Shown here in pieces: positions 1 to 7,023 of a stretch of DNA of 7,894 nucleotides (positions are counted from its first letter, which is position 1; each line of letters begins with the position of its first letter). The notes beneath the pieces were generated by a model that was given only the letters and a program-made list of their open reading frames with translations, ran no database searches and was not told where the DNA came from. This DNA is from an uncultured Streptococcus sp. (GTDB lineage: Bacteria; Bacillota; Bacilli; Lactobacillales; Aerococcaceae): positions 1 through 7,894 of the forward strand of contig CAJZJI010000027.1 in the NCBI GenBank assembly GCA_916049935.1. The letters are read 5' to 3'. The position numbers and the translations under genes were made by a program.

Positions 1-98
1 TAATGAGTTCCTTCTTGAAAGACTCTGAAGACCGTTTAACTTCATTGAAACGTAACACTGAAGGGAAACGTGGGGGCCGTGGCGGTCGCCGTTCATAA
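1..98 (+). CDS. yabR: YabR-like S1-domain RNA-binding protein, C-terminal end only
   Basis: Only the last 31 complete codons are present (reading from position 3, stop TAA at 96-98); the gene starts upstream of the window. The peptide contains FLKDSEDR and SLKRNTEGKRGGRGGRR, which closely resembles my recollection of the tail of Bacillus subtilis YabR, a small protein with an N-terminal S1 (OB-fold) RNA-binding domain. The S1 domain itself is not in view, so the assignment rests on this basic Gly/Arg-rich tail and on the location just before tilS, a common order in Lactobacillales. The tail is probably disordered and could bind RNA electrostatically (inference). An ATG at position 3 is an internal Met, not the start, because the homologous tail continues upstream. 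Confidence 0.8.
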   Translation, partial: MSSFLKDSEDRLTSLKRNTEGKRGGRGGRRS

Positions 99-108
99 TG
101 AAACCATC

Positions 109-143
109 AATCTCTTCTGGTGAAAACTGGAGGAGATTTTTTT
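109..143 (+). terminator. Intrinsic terminator-like hairpin between yabR and tilS
   Basis: The arm AATCTCTTCTGGT (109-121) pairs with ACTGGAGGAGATT (126-138) over 13 base pairs with three G-U wobbles, closed by a GAAA tetraloop (122-125) and running into seven T residues (137-143). This is the usual shape of a Rho-independent terminator for the upstream gene. It lies within the tilS leader, and I see no promoter between it and the tilS start, so it may be leaky or act as an attenuator. The 3' arm includes GGAGGAG, which resembles a ribosome binding site but is not positioned for tilS. Confidence 0.7.
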
Positions 144-150
144 GACAGAA

Positions 151-155
151 AGGAG
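151..155 (+). promoter_or_regulatory. Ribosome binding site that fixes the tilS start
   Basis: AGGAG at 151-155 lies six bases before the ATG at 162. A GTG at 120 is in frame with tilS and would add 14 residues, but it has no Shine-Dalgarno sequence before it and sits inside the stem of the 109-143 hairpin. The added residues would also precede the point where TilS proteins normally begin. The ATG at 162 is therefore preferred. Confidence 0.85.
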
Positions 156-161
156 AGGCCA

Positions 162-1535
162 ATGCAACATCAACTAACAGCGTTTTTTAGAAGAAATGTA
201 GAAAACTATACTGAGAAAAAATATGTGCTTGCCGTATCCGGTGGCGTCGATTCGATGGTTCTTTTGAATGCAATGATCACTATATTTGGAGACGATGCAA
301 AAGATCGACTCGTAGTGGCCCATGTGAACTATGGACTAAGAGCGCAAGCCGTGGATGAGGAGCAACTCGTTCATCGTTTTTGCAAGCTGCATCAAATTCC
401 AATCGAGACAAAGCATTGGCAAGAAGCAGAGGGCGTAACAGCTTCTGAAAAATCCTTACGTGATTTTAGATATGATTTCTTCCGCGCAGTGACGAAAAAG
501 CATGAGGCGGACTATTTAGTATTGGCGCATCACCAAGATGACCAAATGGAGACTGTTTTGATGAAATGGTCGCGTGGAAGTACGCTGGAAGGTCTTTCTG
601 GAATGAAGGAAAAACGTTTCGTAAAAGAGTTGGACATTTTACGCCCGTTCTTATCTTATGAGAAAAAAGAACTCTATCAAGAGGCTAAGAAATATGACAT
701 TCCCTATTTAGAAGATGAATCGAATGAATCCGATGACTATACAAGAAACAGATATCGTCATCATGTCATTCCGTTTTTAAAAGAGGAAAATCCAAATGCC
801 GGAAGCCACTTCCAAAAGAGTGCGCAAATGATTGCGGATGCTGTGGCGTGCTTGATGCCAATCCTAGAAGAAAAACAAGAACAGCTCTTCCAAAGAGGAA
901 AGAAGAAAGTCACATTCCACCGCGAAGCCTTCCTCAAAGAGCCAATCGAAATGCAACGATTGCTCTTACAACAAGTGCTCATGCAAATGGATACGACGAT
1001 TTCGGTAGTGCAAATGGAGCAAATCTTAGAAAAAGTAGGTTCCGACAAGGCACAACTCACGCTGGACCTCCCAAATGGCTGGAAGTTCAAGAAACGTTAC
1101 GAGGAATGTTCGTTTGAAAAGGGACGTCAAAAAGTCGTTCCAAATATCGAATATATATTGGAAAAACCGGAAGATACATTAATTCGTCCAAATGAAGATG
1201 AGCAAATCTTGCTCACTACAGGAAAGACGGCTTCCGAGTTTACTATTCCTGTCTATCCAAAGGACTTCCCGCTGACGATTCGTCATGCAAAACCAGGAGA
1301 CAAGATTGCGCTAGATTCTAGTGAAACCAAGCATCAAAAACTCTCAAGATGGTTTATCAATGCGAAGATTCCACTCGAAGAACGCAAGGAAATTTGGGTG
1401 TTGGAAGACGCCTCGAAAAAAATTCGCGCAATTTTGGGCTATCGCTATGCCAAACCGTTGTCCTTTGAAGAGGAAACTGGTAAAATGATTCTATCTTACG
1501 AAAACAAAACGAGGTGCACACATGTTAAAAAATGA
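162..1535 (+). CDS. tilS: tRNA(Ile) lysidine synthase TilS
   Basis: The enzyme uses ATP and lysine to convert C34 of the CAU-anticodon tRNA-Ile to lysidine. The tRNA then reads AUA as isoleucine and is charged by IleRS instead of MetRS; this is normally essential. The protein has 457 residues, normal for the full-length bacterial form. The N-terminal PP-loop ATPase carries SGGVDS at residues 26-31, HVNYGLR at 54-60, HHQDDQMET at 123-131, RPFL at 161-164 and [10 protein letters not shown] at 195-204. A middle helical region follows, then the TilS C-terminal domain (about 365-445, including PGDK at 378-381). The last 14 bases overlap hpt, a common arrangement in Firmicutes that suggests translational coupling. 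In B. subtilis TilS and Hpt have been reported to form a complex that activates ftsH, the gene next downstream; whether this holds here is unknown. Nothing looks broken. Confidence 0.97.
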   Translation: MQHQLTAFFRRNVENYTEKKYVLAVSGGVDSMVLLNAMITIFGDDAKDRLVVAHVNYGLRAQAVDEEQLVHRFCKLHQIPIETKHWQEAEGVTASEKSLRDFRYDFFRAVTKKHEADYLVLAHHQDDQMETVLMKWSRGSTLEGLSGMKEKRFVKELDILRPFLSYEKKELYQEAKKYDIPYLEDESNESDDYTRNRYRHHVIPFLKEENPNAGSHFQKSAQMIADAVACLMPILEEKQEQLFQRGKKKVTFHREAFLKEPIEMQRLLLQQVLMQMDTTISVVQMEQILEKVGSDKAQLTLDLPNGWKFKKRYEECSFEKGRQKVVPNIEYILEKPEDTLIRPNEDEQILLTTGKTASEFTIPVYPKDFPLTIRHAKPGDKIALDSSETKHQKLSRWFINAKIPLEERKEIWVLEDASKKIRAILGYRYAKPLSFEEETGKMILSYENKTRCTHVKK

Positions 1536-2064
1536 TATGTCAGAAATTTTAGTATCTGAAGAACAATTACAAGAAACAATCAAGAAATTAGGTGCTACGT
1601 TAGCGGAAGATTACCGCGGTAAAGATCCGTTAGTCATTTGTATTCTTAAGGGTGCTATTTTCTTTATGGCAGATTTAGTCCGCGCAATGGACTGCAACTT
1701 AGAAATTGATTTCATGGATGTATCTAGTTATGGAAATGAATTCGAATCAAGCGGCGAAGTACGTATCTTAAAAGACTTAGGTCAAAGCGTTAAAGATCGT
1801 CATGTTATTATCGTTGAAGATATTATCGATACAGGCCGTACTTTAAAACACGTGGTTGAATTATTAAAACACCGCCAAGCAGCAAGTGTAAAAGTGGTGA
1901 CTTTATTAGATAAGCCAGAACGTCGCGAAGAAGCCATCGAAGCAGATTATGTTGGTGTTCAAGTTCCTAACAAATTTGTTGTAGGATACGGATTAGACTT
2001 CAAACAATTCTACCGTAACTTACCATGTATCGGTGTTTTAAAACCTGAATTCTACGAAGATTAA
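1522..2064 (+). CDS. hpt: Hypoxanthine(-guanine) phosphoribosyltransferase
   Basis: A cytosolic purine-salvage enzyme that joins hypoxanthine (usually also guanine) to PRPP, giving IMP or GMP and pyrophosphate. The 180-residue length is typical. Visible family motifs are LKG (42-44, pyrophosphate contact), SSYG (68-71, in the flexible catalytic loop), the PRPP-binding signature [10 protein letters not shown] (98-107) with the two acidic residues E99 and D100, and FVVGYGLD (152-159, purine and metal contacts). The start at 1522 has GAGGTG at 1511-1516 five bases upstream. An internal ATG at 1537, just after the tilS stop, lacks a good ribosome binding site. The start lies 14 bases inside tilS, so the two are very likely co-transcribed and translationally coupled. 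Purine specificity cannot be read from the sequence. Confidence 0.97.
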   Translation: MLKNDMSEILVSEEQLQETIKKLGATLAEDYRGKDPLVICILKGAIFFMADLVRAMDCNLEIDFMDVSSYGNEFESSGEVRILKDLGQSVKDRHVIIVEDIIDTGRTLKHVVELLKHRQAASVKVVTLLDKPERREEAIEADYVGVQVPNKFVVGYGLDFKQFYRNLPCIGVLKPEFYED

Positions 2065-2080
2065 GAAAGAGTTAAACTAT

Positions 2081-2109
2081 TCGTCAATAAAAGTCAAATA
2101 TGTTATGAT
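2081..2109 (+). promoter_or_regulatory. Predicted sigma-A promoter of ftsH with extended -10
   Basis: The -10 hexamer TATGAT (2104-2109) is preceded by TG one base away (2101-2102), forming an extended -10. A weak -35, TCGTCA (2081-2086, 4 of 6 to TTGACA), lies exactly 17 bases upstream. The predicted start is near 2116, about 50 bases before the ftsH ATG. The weak -35 and the extended -10 fit a promoter controlled by a repressor over its spacer. Confidence 0.7.
2082..2098 (+). promoter_or_regulatory. Putative CtsR heat-shock operator
   Basis: CtsR, the repressor of clp and related stress genes in Firmicutes, binds a direct repeat RGTCAAA-NAN-RGTCAAA. Here CGTCAAT (2082-2088), AAA (2089-2091) and AGTCAAA (2092-2098) give one perfect heptad, one with 5 of 7 matches, and the exact three-base NAN spacing. 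The site covers most of the -35 and the promoter spacer of ftsH, where a repressor would block RNA polymerase. ftsH is reported to be under CtsR control in Lactobacillus plantarum, which supports the reading. ctsR itself is not in this window. Confidence 0.6.
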
Positions 2110-2144
2110 AGAACGGTAGTCAAGTAAACTATCGTTCTTCTTTT
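2110..2144 (+). terminator. Hairpin with T-rich tail between hpt and ftsH, probable hpt terminator
   Basis: AGAACGGTAGT (2110-2120) pairs with ACTATCGTTCT (2128-2138) over 11 base pairs with one G-U, with a 7-base loop, followed by a T-rich stretch (TTCTTTT, 2138-2144). The T tract is interrupted by a C, so termination may be partial. The predicted ftsH transcription start (about 2116) falls inside the 5' arm. Transcripts from the ftsH promoter would therefore lack half of that arm, while read-through from tilS-hpt would form the full hairpin. Confidence 0.6.
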
Positions 2145-2165
2145 ATAAGAAGATGGGGAGGCAAA

Positions 2166-4271
2166 ATGAATAATAATAACAATCGATCAATATTAAGATC
2201 TAGCTTACTGTATATCTTGATTTTCGGTGCCATTGTCATTTTTGTTGGAATGTTTAACGGGGATCAAAAAGGTCCTATAGCAGATATTTCATACACAGAA
2301 TTTATGCAAAGTCTGAAAAGTGGCGAAATTAAAGATATTAAGATGCAATATTCGAATTCTGTATATACTATTACTGGGGAATATACAAATCCGAAAGAGC
2401 AAACAACAGAAGAAGCTAAAAACAAAAATGGCTTATCTATTTTTGATAACCGTACAACAAAGAGCACAAACTTCAAAACAACAGTCTTACCAAACGACTC
2501 AACGATTAAAGAAATCAATGAAGCGGCTCAAGCTAAAAATACAAAGGTTGAAACTTTACCAGAAAGTTCAACAGGCGTATGGATTTCTGTATTATTACAA
2601 GTCATATTACCACTTGGGGTATTAGGATTCTTACTCTATACAATGTTTATGAGCCAAGGTGGCCAAGGCGGACGTAACAATCCGATGAACTTCGGTAAGA
2701 GCCGTGCGACAAATCAAAAGAAACAAAACGTAAAAGTGCGCTTCTCTGATGTAGCCGGTGCTGAAGAAGAAAAACAAGAGCTTGTGGAAGTAGTGGAATT
2801 CTTAAAAGACCCACGTAAATTTACAGCGCTTGGTGCTCGTATTCCTGCAGGGGTACTTCTTGAGGGCCCTCCAGGGACAGGTAAAACCCTTCTTGCCAAA
2901 GCCGTTGCCGGTGAAGCAAACGTACCATTCTTCTCGATTTCAGGTTCTGAATTCGTAGAAATGTTCGTAGGGGTTGGGGCAAGCCGTGTTCGTGACTTAT
3001 TCGAAAACGCGAAGAAAAATGCTCCAGCAATTATCTTTATCGACGAAATCGATGCCGTTGGTCGTCAACGTGGTGCCGGAATGGGTGGCGGACACGACGA
3101 ACGTGAACAAACATTAAACCAATTACTAGTTGAAATGGACGGGTTCGAAGGAACTGAGGGAATCATCGTGATTGCCGCAACAAACCGTTCAGACGTATTA
3201 GACCCAGCCTTACTTCGTCCAGGACGTTTTGACCGTCAAATCTTAGTAGGTCGTCCAGACGTGAAAGGCCGTGAAGCGATTCTAAAAGTACACGCCCGCA
3301 ATAAGAAGCTTGCAAAAGACGTGGACTTAAAAGTAATCGCGCAACAAACTCCAGGATTCTCTGGGGCAGAGCTTGAAAACTTATTAAACGAAGCAGCTTT
3401 AGTAGCGGCTCGTCGTGATAAAACAGCTATCGACGCATTAGACGTGGATGAAGCACATGACCGTGTAATCGCTGGTCCCGCTAAGAGAGACCGTGCAATC
3501 AGCAAGAAAGAACGCGAAATGGTGGCTTACCACGAAGCAGGGCATACAATCGTTGGTATGGTCTTAAGCGATGCGCGTGTGGTTCATAAAGTAACGATTG
3601 TCCCTCGTGGACGCGCTGGCGGATATGCAATCATGCTTCCAAAAGAAGATCGTTTCTTAATGACAAAAGAAGAATTGTTCGAACAAGTAGTTGGACTTCT
3701 TGGGGGTCGTGCTGCTGAAGAATTTATCTTTGGCGTGAAAACAACAGGAGCAAGTAACGACTTTGAACAAGCAACAGGTATTGTTCGTAGCATGATTACA
3801 GAGTACGGAATGGTGGACGAATTAGGAACTGTTCAATACGAAGGAAATCATCAAGTATTTATCGGACGTGACTATGGTCAAACAAAAGGTTACTCAGATC
3901 AAGTGGCGTTTGAAATCGACAATGCAGTACGTCGTATTATGAAAGAAGCGCATGAAAAAGCACTTCAAATTCTTGAAGAACATAAAGAACAATTAGAATT
4001 AATTGCTCAAAAACTTCTAGAATTAGAAACATTAGACGAACGTACAATTAAATCACTTTTCGAAACAGGTGAAATGCCAGCTCCAATCGCGGAAGATGAA
4101 TATCCAAGTGAAACAGAAGCGGCAAGTTTTGAAGAAACTAAAAAAGCCTTAGCAAAACGCGATGCGGAACAAGCAGAAGGCAAAGAGGTTCCAGAAGAAC
4201 ATGAAGAAGTCGAAGTAGCAGATGTTACCGAGGCTCCAAGTGAATTCGAAGGACCAACAGAAAACGAATAA
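2166..4271 (+). CDS. ftsH: ATP-dependent zinc metalloprotease FtsH
   Basis: A membrane-bound AAA+ protease that forms hexamers, extracts and degrades misfolded membrane proteins and some regulators, and helps cells survive heat and envelope stress. The 701-residue protein shows, in order: a first membrane segment (about 11-29), an extracytoplasmic region (about 30-136), a second membrane segment (about 137-161), and a Gly-rich linker. The AAA+ module then has Walker A GPPGTGKT (234-241), pore loop FVG (267-269), Walker B IIFIDEID (289-296) and the second region of homology with arginine fingers R354 and R357. The peptidase domain has zinc-binding HEAGH (456-460) and the probable third ligand D532. 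A long acidic tail (about 641-701) ends the protein. GGGGAGG (2155-2161) lies four bases before the ATG. The gene has its own promoter with a CtsR-like operator. All catalytic residues are intact. Confidence 0.98.
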   Translation: MNNNNNRSILRSSLLYILIFGAIVIFVGMFNGDQKGPIADISYTEFMQSLKSGEIKDIKMQYSNSVYTITGEYTNPKEQTTEEAKNKNGLSIFDNRTTKSTNFKTTVLPNDSTIKEINEAAQAKNTKVETLPESSTGVWISVLLQVILPLGVLGFLLYTMFMSQGGQGGRNNPMNFGKSRATNQKKQNVKVRFSDVAGAEEEKQELVEVVEFLKDPRKFTALGARIPAGVLLEGPPGTGKTLLAKAVAGEANVPFFSISGSEFVEMFVGVGASRVRDLFENAKKNAPAIIFIDEIDAVGRQRGAGMGGGHDEREQTLNQLLVEMDGFEGTEGIIVIAATNRSDVLDPALLRPGRFDRQILVGRPDVKGREAILKVHARNKKLAKDVDLKVIAQQTPGFSGAELENLLNEAALVAARRDKTAIDALDVDEAHDRVIAGPAKRDRAISKKEREMVAYHEAGHTIVGMVLSDARVVHKVTIVPRGRAGGYAIMLPKEDRFLMTKEELFEQVVGLLGGRAAEEFIFGVKTTGASNDFEQATGIVRSMITEYGMVDELGTVQYEGNHQVFIGRDYGQTKGYSDQVAFEIDNAVRRIMKEAHEKALQILEEHKEQLELIAQKLLELETLDERTIKSLFETGEMPAPIAEDEYPSETEAASFEETKKALAKRDAEQAEGKEVPEEHEEVEVADVTEAPSEFEGPTENE

Positions 4272-4281
4272 CACAAAGGGT

Positions 4282-4317
4282 AGGAGAGCTGAGGCTGTTG
4301 TCACAGCTCTTTTCCTT
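4282..4317 (+). terminator. Weak terminator-like hairpin between ftsH and hslO
   Basis: AGAGCTG (4285-4291) pairs with CAGCTCT (4304-4310) around a 12-base loop, followed by TTTCCTTT (4311-4318). Two G-U pairs and one A-T pair could lengthen the stem outward to 4282-4313, at the cost of the T run. The short stem, large loop and interrupted T run suggest partial termination. No convincing promoter is seen between it and hslO, so it may lower hslO expression relative to ftsH and not fully separate the two. Confidence 0.45.
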
Positions 4318-4334
4318 TAAAAAAGGAGAGACAA

Positions 4335-5237
4335 ATGGCAGATTCATTATTAAAAGTATTAGCGTTCAATGATGAGGTCAAAGCCGTTGCTATGGTTGCC
4401 ACAGATGCAATCGCAGAGGCGCAACGCAGACACGACACTTGGAGTTCTGCAACAGCGGCGCTTGGACGTACGATCATCGGAACACAATTATTAGCAAGTA
4501 GCTTAAAAGGCGACGAACGCATCACGGTTCAAGTGAACGGGGACGGCCCTGGTGGAAAAATCATGGCCGATGCAAATGGCCGTGGGGAAATGCGTGGTTA
4601 TATCACGAACCCTCATGTGAGCCTTGAATTAAACGACAAAGGAAAATTAGATGTCCGTGGTGTCGTTGGAACAAACGGTACGATTACTGTCATCAAAGAC
4701 TTAAATATGAGAGAACCATTCTCTGGTCAAGTGCCAATCGTGGACGGGGAACTTGGAATGGACTTCACGTATTACTTAGCAGTCTCTGAACAAATTAATG
4801 GGGCTGTTGGGGTATCGGTTCTTGTGAATCCAGATGAAACGGTTCGTGCAGCAGGTGGTTTCATGATTCAATTATTACCAGGGGCGAGCGAAGCGACGAT
4901 TTCAGAAATCGAACGTCGTATTAGCGAGATTCCAATGGTTTCAAAATTGATTGACCAACAAGAACAACCACGCGATATTTTAAACCGATTACTTGGTGAA
5001 GAAAACATTCGTGAGTTAGAAGAGATGCCTGTGAAATTCCATTGTGGATGCACGCGTGAACGTTTCAGAGCAGGTTTGATGTCGATTGGGGTAGATGACT
5101 TACAACACTTGATTGACGAAGACCATGGCGCAGAAGTTGTGTGTCATTTCTGCGGTGAGAAATATCATTTCGACGAAGCAGAATTACAAGGCTTAATTGA
5201 TGAAATTAAAGCCAAACGCGAAGAGGCAGACGCTTAA
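4335..5237 (+). CDS. hslO: Redox-regulated molecular chaperone Hsp33
   Basis: A cytosolic holdase chaperone that is inactive while reduced and zinc-bound, and is activated by oxidation plus unfolding, protecting proteins from aggregation during oxidative and heat stress. The 300-residue length is usual. The N-terminal alpha/beta body (about 1-230) carries family-typical stretches such as GDGPGGKIMADANG (69-82) and the G-rich region around 109-116. The C-terminal redox switch has all four zinc-binding cysteines as CxC (C237, C239) and CxxC (C270, C273), so the sensor is intact. The start has AAGGAGAG (4323-4330) four bases upstream. The gene follows ftsH by 63 bases with only a weak hairpin between, and probably shares its transcript, linking two protein quality-control functions. 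A strong terminator follows. Confidence 0.97.
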   Translation: MADSLLKVLAFNDEVKAVAMVATDAIAEAQRRHDTWSSATAALGRTIIGTQLLASSLKGDERITVQVNGDGPGGKIMADANGRGEMRGYITNPHVSLELNDKGKLDVRGVVGTNGTITVIKDLNMREPFSGQVPIVDGELGMDFTYYLAVSEQINGAVGVSVLVNPDETVRAAGGFMIQLLPGASEATISEIERRISEIPMVSKLIDQQEQPRDILNRLLGEENIRELEEMPVKFHCGCTRERFRAGLMSIGVDDLQHLIDEDHGAEVVCHFCGEKYHFDEAELQGLIDEIKAKREEADA

Positions 5238-5252
5238 TCATTAAGGTTTTAG

Positions 5253-5299
5253 AGAGTGAGAAGAGGGGATTCCATTTCTTCTCACTCTTTTTGTGTTTT
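5253..5299 (+). terminator. Strong intrinsic terminator after hslO
   Basis: AGAGTGAGAAGA (5253-5264) pairs perfectly with TCTTCTCACTCT (5277-5288) over 12 base pairs. The 12-base loop is followed by TTTTT (5288-5292) and then GTGTTTT. This is the clearest Rho-independent terminator in the window and ends the ftsH-hslO unit. Confidence 0.88.
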
Positions 5300-5311
5300 C
5301 AGCCGTAAAGC

Positions 5312-5340
5312 TATACAAATAAAGAAAAACTTAGTATAAT
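5312..5340 (+). promoter_or_regulatory. Predicted sigma-A promoter of the membrane-protein array
   Basis: A consensus -10 TATAAT (5335-5340) lies 17 bases after TATACA (5312-5317, 4 of 6 to TTGACA). The predicted start is near 5347, about 22 bases before the ATG at 5369. It comes just after the hslO terminator, so the downstream genes form a separate unit. I see no palindrome or repeat that would mark a specific regulator. Confidence 0.75.
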
Positions 5341-5368
5341 ACATACATAATACAAACGAGGTGTATAG

Positions 5369-5962
5369 ATGCTTAAACGAATTTTTGCTCGAATGAAAGG
5401 TTATTTATTGTTATTTGCAGGGAGCATCGCACTCTTGGCAATAGCTCTAATGCTTGATTTTAAAACATTTGAACAATTTAATTTTTACCGAGATGTCGAT
5501 TTTTGGAGTCATCCAATTCTCTTAGTGCAGCTAGTAATGGTTGTTATCGTGCTCCTTCTGCTAGGGCAAGTCATCGGATTATCGGTGAAATATTATTTCG
5601 CATTTAAGAAATTAGACGAGCTCTTCCCGAATAACGAGTGGGAACAAAAAGATTTTAAAGAAAAAGCAGACTATGTCGATGAAAAATTCGAAGCGATGAT
5701 TGTAAAAGAAGTACTCATCTTTTACGGAAGCTATTTTACAGTAATTCCGCTAAAAGAATTAAAAGAAATTCATCTATATCGTACGAGTACAGGGCGCCGT
5801 GTGTATTATGGAATCAAGTTTAAGTTTAAGACAAGAAGACGATCCTTTGTTCCAAATACATATGGAAAGACATTAGAAGACGGTTATCGTCTCGTTCGAA
5901 AGGTGAATTACTTCGTCCCAGTTAAGATTAGGGATGATTGGAAAAATATCAATAGAAAGTAG
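5369..5962 (+). CDS. Unknown two-pass membrane protein, short member of the array
   Basis: I do not recognise a named family. The 197-residue protein has a basic N-terminus (MLKRIFARMK), a membrane segment at about 11-29, a short loop of about 18 residues, a second membrane segment at about 48-72, and a charged, beta-rich C-terminal region (about 75-197). By the positive-inside rule both ends should be cytoplasmic. The stretch KKLDELFP...KFEAMIVKEVLIFYGSYFTVIPLKELKEI (about 80-134) resembles the matching part of the two downstream proteins. The pattern of short alternating strands recalls small bacterial PH-like membrane-associated domains (inference from pattern only). It lacks the large loop domain of its neighbours. 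GAGGTG (5358-5363) lies five bases before the ATG. The stop overlaps the ribosome binding region of the next gene, so they are likely co-translated. Confidence 0.85.
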   Translation: MLKRIFARMKGYLLLFAGSIALLAIALMLDFKTFEQFNFYRDVDFWSHPILLVQLVMVVIVLLLLGQVIGLSVKYYFAFKKLDELFPNNEWEQKDFKEKADYVDEKFEAMIVKEVLIFYGSYFTVIPLKELKEIHLYRTSTGRRVYYGIKFKFKTRRRSFVPNTYGKTLEDGYRLVRKVNYFVPVKIRDDWKNINRK

Positions 5963-5998
5963 GAAATAAAGGTGCATAAAGGGTATGTGAGAAGAACA
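5942..5998 (+). repeat. Duplicated gene-junction sequence, copy 1
   Basis: This block holds the last codons of the first array gene, the ribosome binding region and the start of the second. Compared with 6968-7023, the first 22 bases (5942-5963) match at 21, the spacer of 8 versus 7 bases differs, and 5973-5998 match 6998-7023 at 24 of 26. The surrounding coding DNA is far more diverged. Confidence 0.8.
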
Positions 5999-6940
5999 AT
6001 CTTTCTCTGGGGGTCCTCTCTAATTTGGGTTCTGTTAGGGATTTTCTTTTTTTCTGGAACCATGAAAGGATACATGGGAGGAGAGTCGCTCTATAAGGCC
6101 GGAGACATTTATCATTTGAATGATGCGGGCACTTCCGTTGCGATTCGGGTGTTGGATATAGACTCAGAGGCCCTCACTTACGATGGAAAAGAATATTACT
6201 TAGTGAAGCATGAAAAAGGGGTTACGCCACTTCAAGCGCAAGCCAAAGACATTCAACAGTTGTTGGATTTGAAAAAAGCGAATCCAAATGACTGGGAGCC
6301 TTTAAAACAAGAGAATATTTATTTAAATGTTCGAGTAACGCCAGAAGTAACAAAGGGGCGTAGAGGGAGTAAGACTGTCCATATACCGGCAGTATTGATA
6401 GAAGCCTTTACAAGACAATATCGGAAGGGGACTCTCTTACAGACAGAAGACTCTGTACCGCTGGACTTCCTTCATTATTTAACTTTGACATCATTTATAA
6501 ATCGATTGTTGGAGACGGGGGTTACACTTTTTGTATTTCTATTAGCGTTAGTCTCCTTCTACATTGCGTATAGACGAGTGCGTACATTGAAGGAAGAATA
6601 CGAGGCATTTGATAAAGAGTTTCCACGATACACTCAAAATATGAAGGCTTTACTAATGGATGCGGATTTTAATGATCCTAAGCTAAAAGTTCTGGTGAAG
6701 GATCACAAGTTCGTTTGCTATAATAAGGATTTTAGAGTGATTAAGCTACAGGAAGTACGAAATGTTGAAGTTCGTCGCCAAAAGGCAAAAAGCAGTGTCA
6801 CCTATGCCATTGATTTTGCTTTTGGAGGGAATAAGAATGTAACCATTCAATTGAAGAATCGTCCAGAAAATGTTCGCCAATTGGTGGATTATTTGAATGA
6901 AAAAGAAGGAACCAAAATATCGCTGCCGTTTCAATGGTAA
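5972..6940 (+). CDS. Unknown membrane protein with large loop domain, paralogue A
   Basis: The 322-residue protein has a short basic N-terminus, a membrane segment (about 10-29), a soluble region of about 150 residues (30-182), a second membrane segment (about 183-200) and a C-terminal domain (201-322) that is probably cytoplasmic. The basic run RRVRTLK after the second segment supports this topology, placing the 150-residue domain outside the cell. The GTG start is chosen because the first five residues, MHKGY, are identical to the ATG-initiated neighbour; GTAGG (5959-5963) lies eight bases upstream. The loop carries YYLVKHEKG (75-83) and VRVTPE (120-125), both shared with the next protein. 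The C-terminal part has DPKLKVLV (235-242) and a strand-rich pattern like a PH domain (inference). No enzyme motif, signal peptidase site or lipobox is evident. Function unknown. Confidence 0.88.
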   Translation: MHKGYVRRTIFLWGSSLIWVLLGIFFFSGTMKGYMGGESLYKAGDIYHLNDAGTSVAIRVLDIDSEALTYDGKEYYLVKHEKGVTPLQAQAKDIQQLLDLKKANPNDWEPLKQENIYLNVRVTPEVTKGRRGSKTVHIPAVLIEAFTRQYRKGTLLQTEDSVPLDFLHYLTLTSFINRLLETGVTLFVFLLALVSFYIAYRRVRTLKEEYEAFDKEFPRYTQNMKALLMDADFNDPKLKVLVKDHKFVCYNKDFRVIKLQEVRNVEVRRQKAKSSVTYAIDFAFGGNKNVTIQLKNRPENVRQLVDYLNEKEGTKISLPFQW

Positions 6941-6967
6941 TGGGTATCGGTTTAATGAAGACGAGTC

Positions 6968-7023
6968 AAAAATTTCAATAGAAAGTAGGTTTTAAAATGC
7001 ATAAAGGGTATGGAAGAAGAACA
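6968..7023 (+). repeat. Duplicated gene-junction sequence, copy 2, with remnant gene end
   Basis: This is the counterpart of 5942-5998. Upstream of the third array gene it contains codons reading KNFNRK followed by TAG at 6986-6988, matching the KNINRK-TAG end of the first array gene. No open gene leads into it: two stops (TAA at 6953, TGA at 6956) lie just upstream in the same frame. It therefore looks like a leftover from a tandem duplication that copied the end of gene 1 with gene 2. Confidence 0.75.

Noticed and set aside
120..161. GTG at 120 as the start of tilS, giving 471 residues
   Set aside because: It has no ribosome binding site, lies inside the terminator stem, and adds residues upstream of the normal TilS N-terminus; the ATG at 162 has AGGAG at the right distance.
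142..177. Eleven-codon reading frame from TTG with GGAGGAG upstream, overlapping the tilS start, as a leader peptide
   Set aside because: The ribosome-binding-like sequence is explained as the 3' arm of the hairpin, TTG is a weak start, and the peptide has no codon run suggestive of attenuation. Comparative data would be needed to revive it.
848..1117. 89-residue frame within tilS on the same strand
   Set aside because: It is a shifted frame over an intact tilS, has no ribosome binding site and gives a peptide without recognisable features.
2320..2625. 101-residue frame inside ftsH in another phase
   Set aside because: The Lys/Gln-rich peptide is a by-product of the A-rich ftsH sequence encoding the extracytoplasmic region; ftsH is intact across it.
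4007..4276. Ser-rich frame on the minus strand opposite the ftsH 3' end
   Set aside because: The Ser-rich composition comes from the acidic GAA-rich codons of the FtsH tail read in reverse; no independent start signals.
6941..6996. A small gene or RNA between paralogues A and B
   Set aside because: The stretch is only 56 bases, has in-frame stops and is better explained by the remnant of the gene 1 end plus the ribosome binding region of the next gene.
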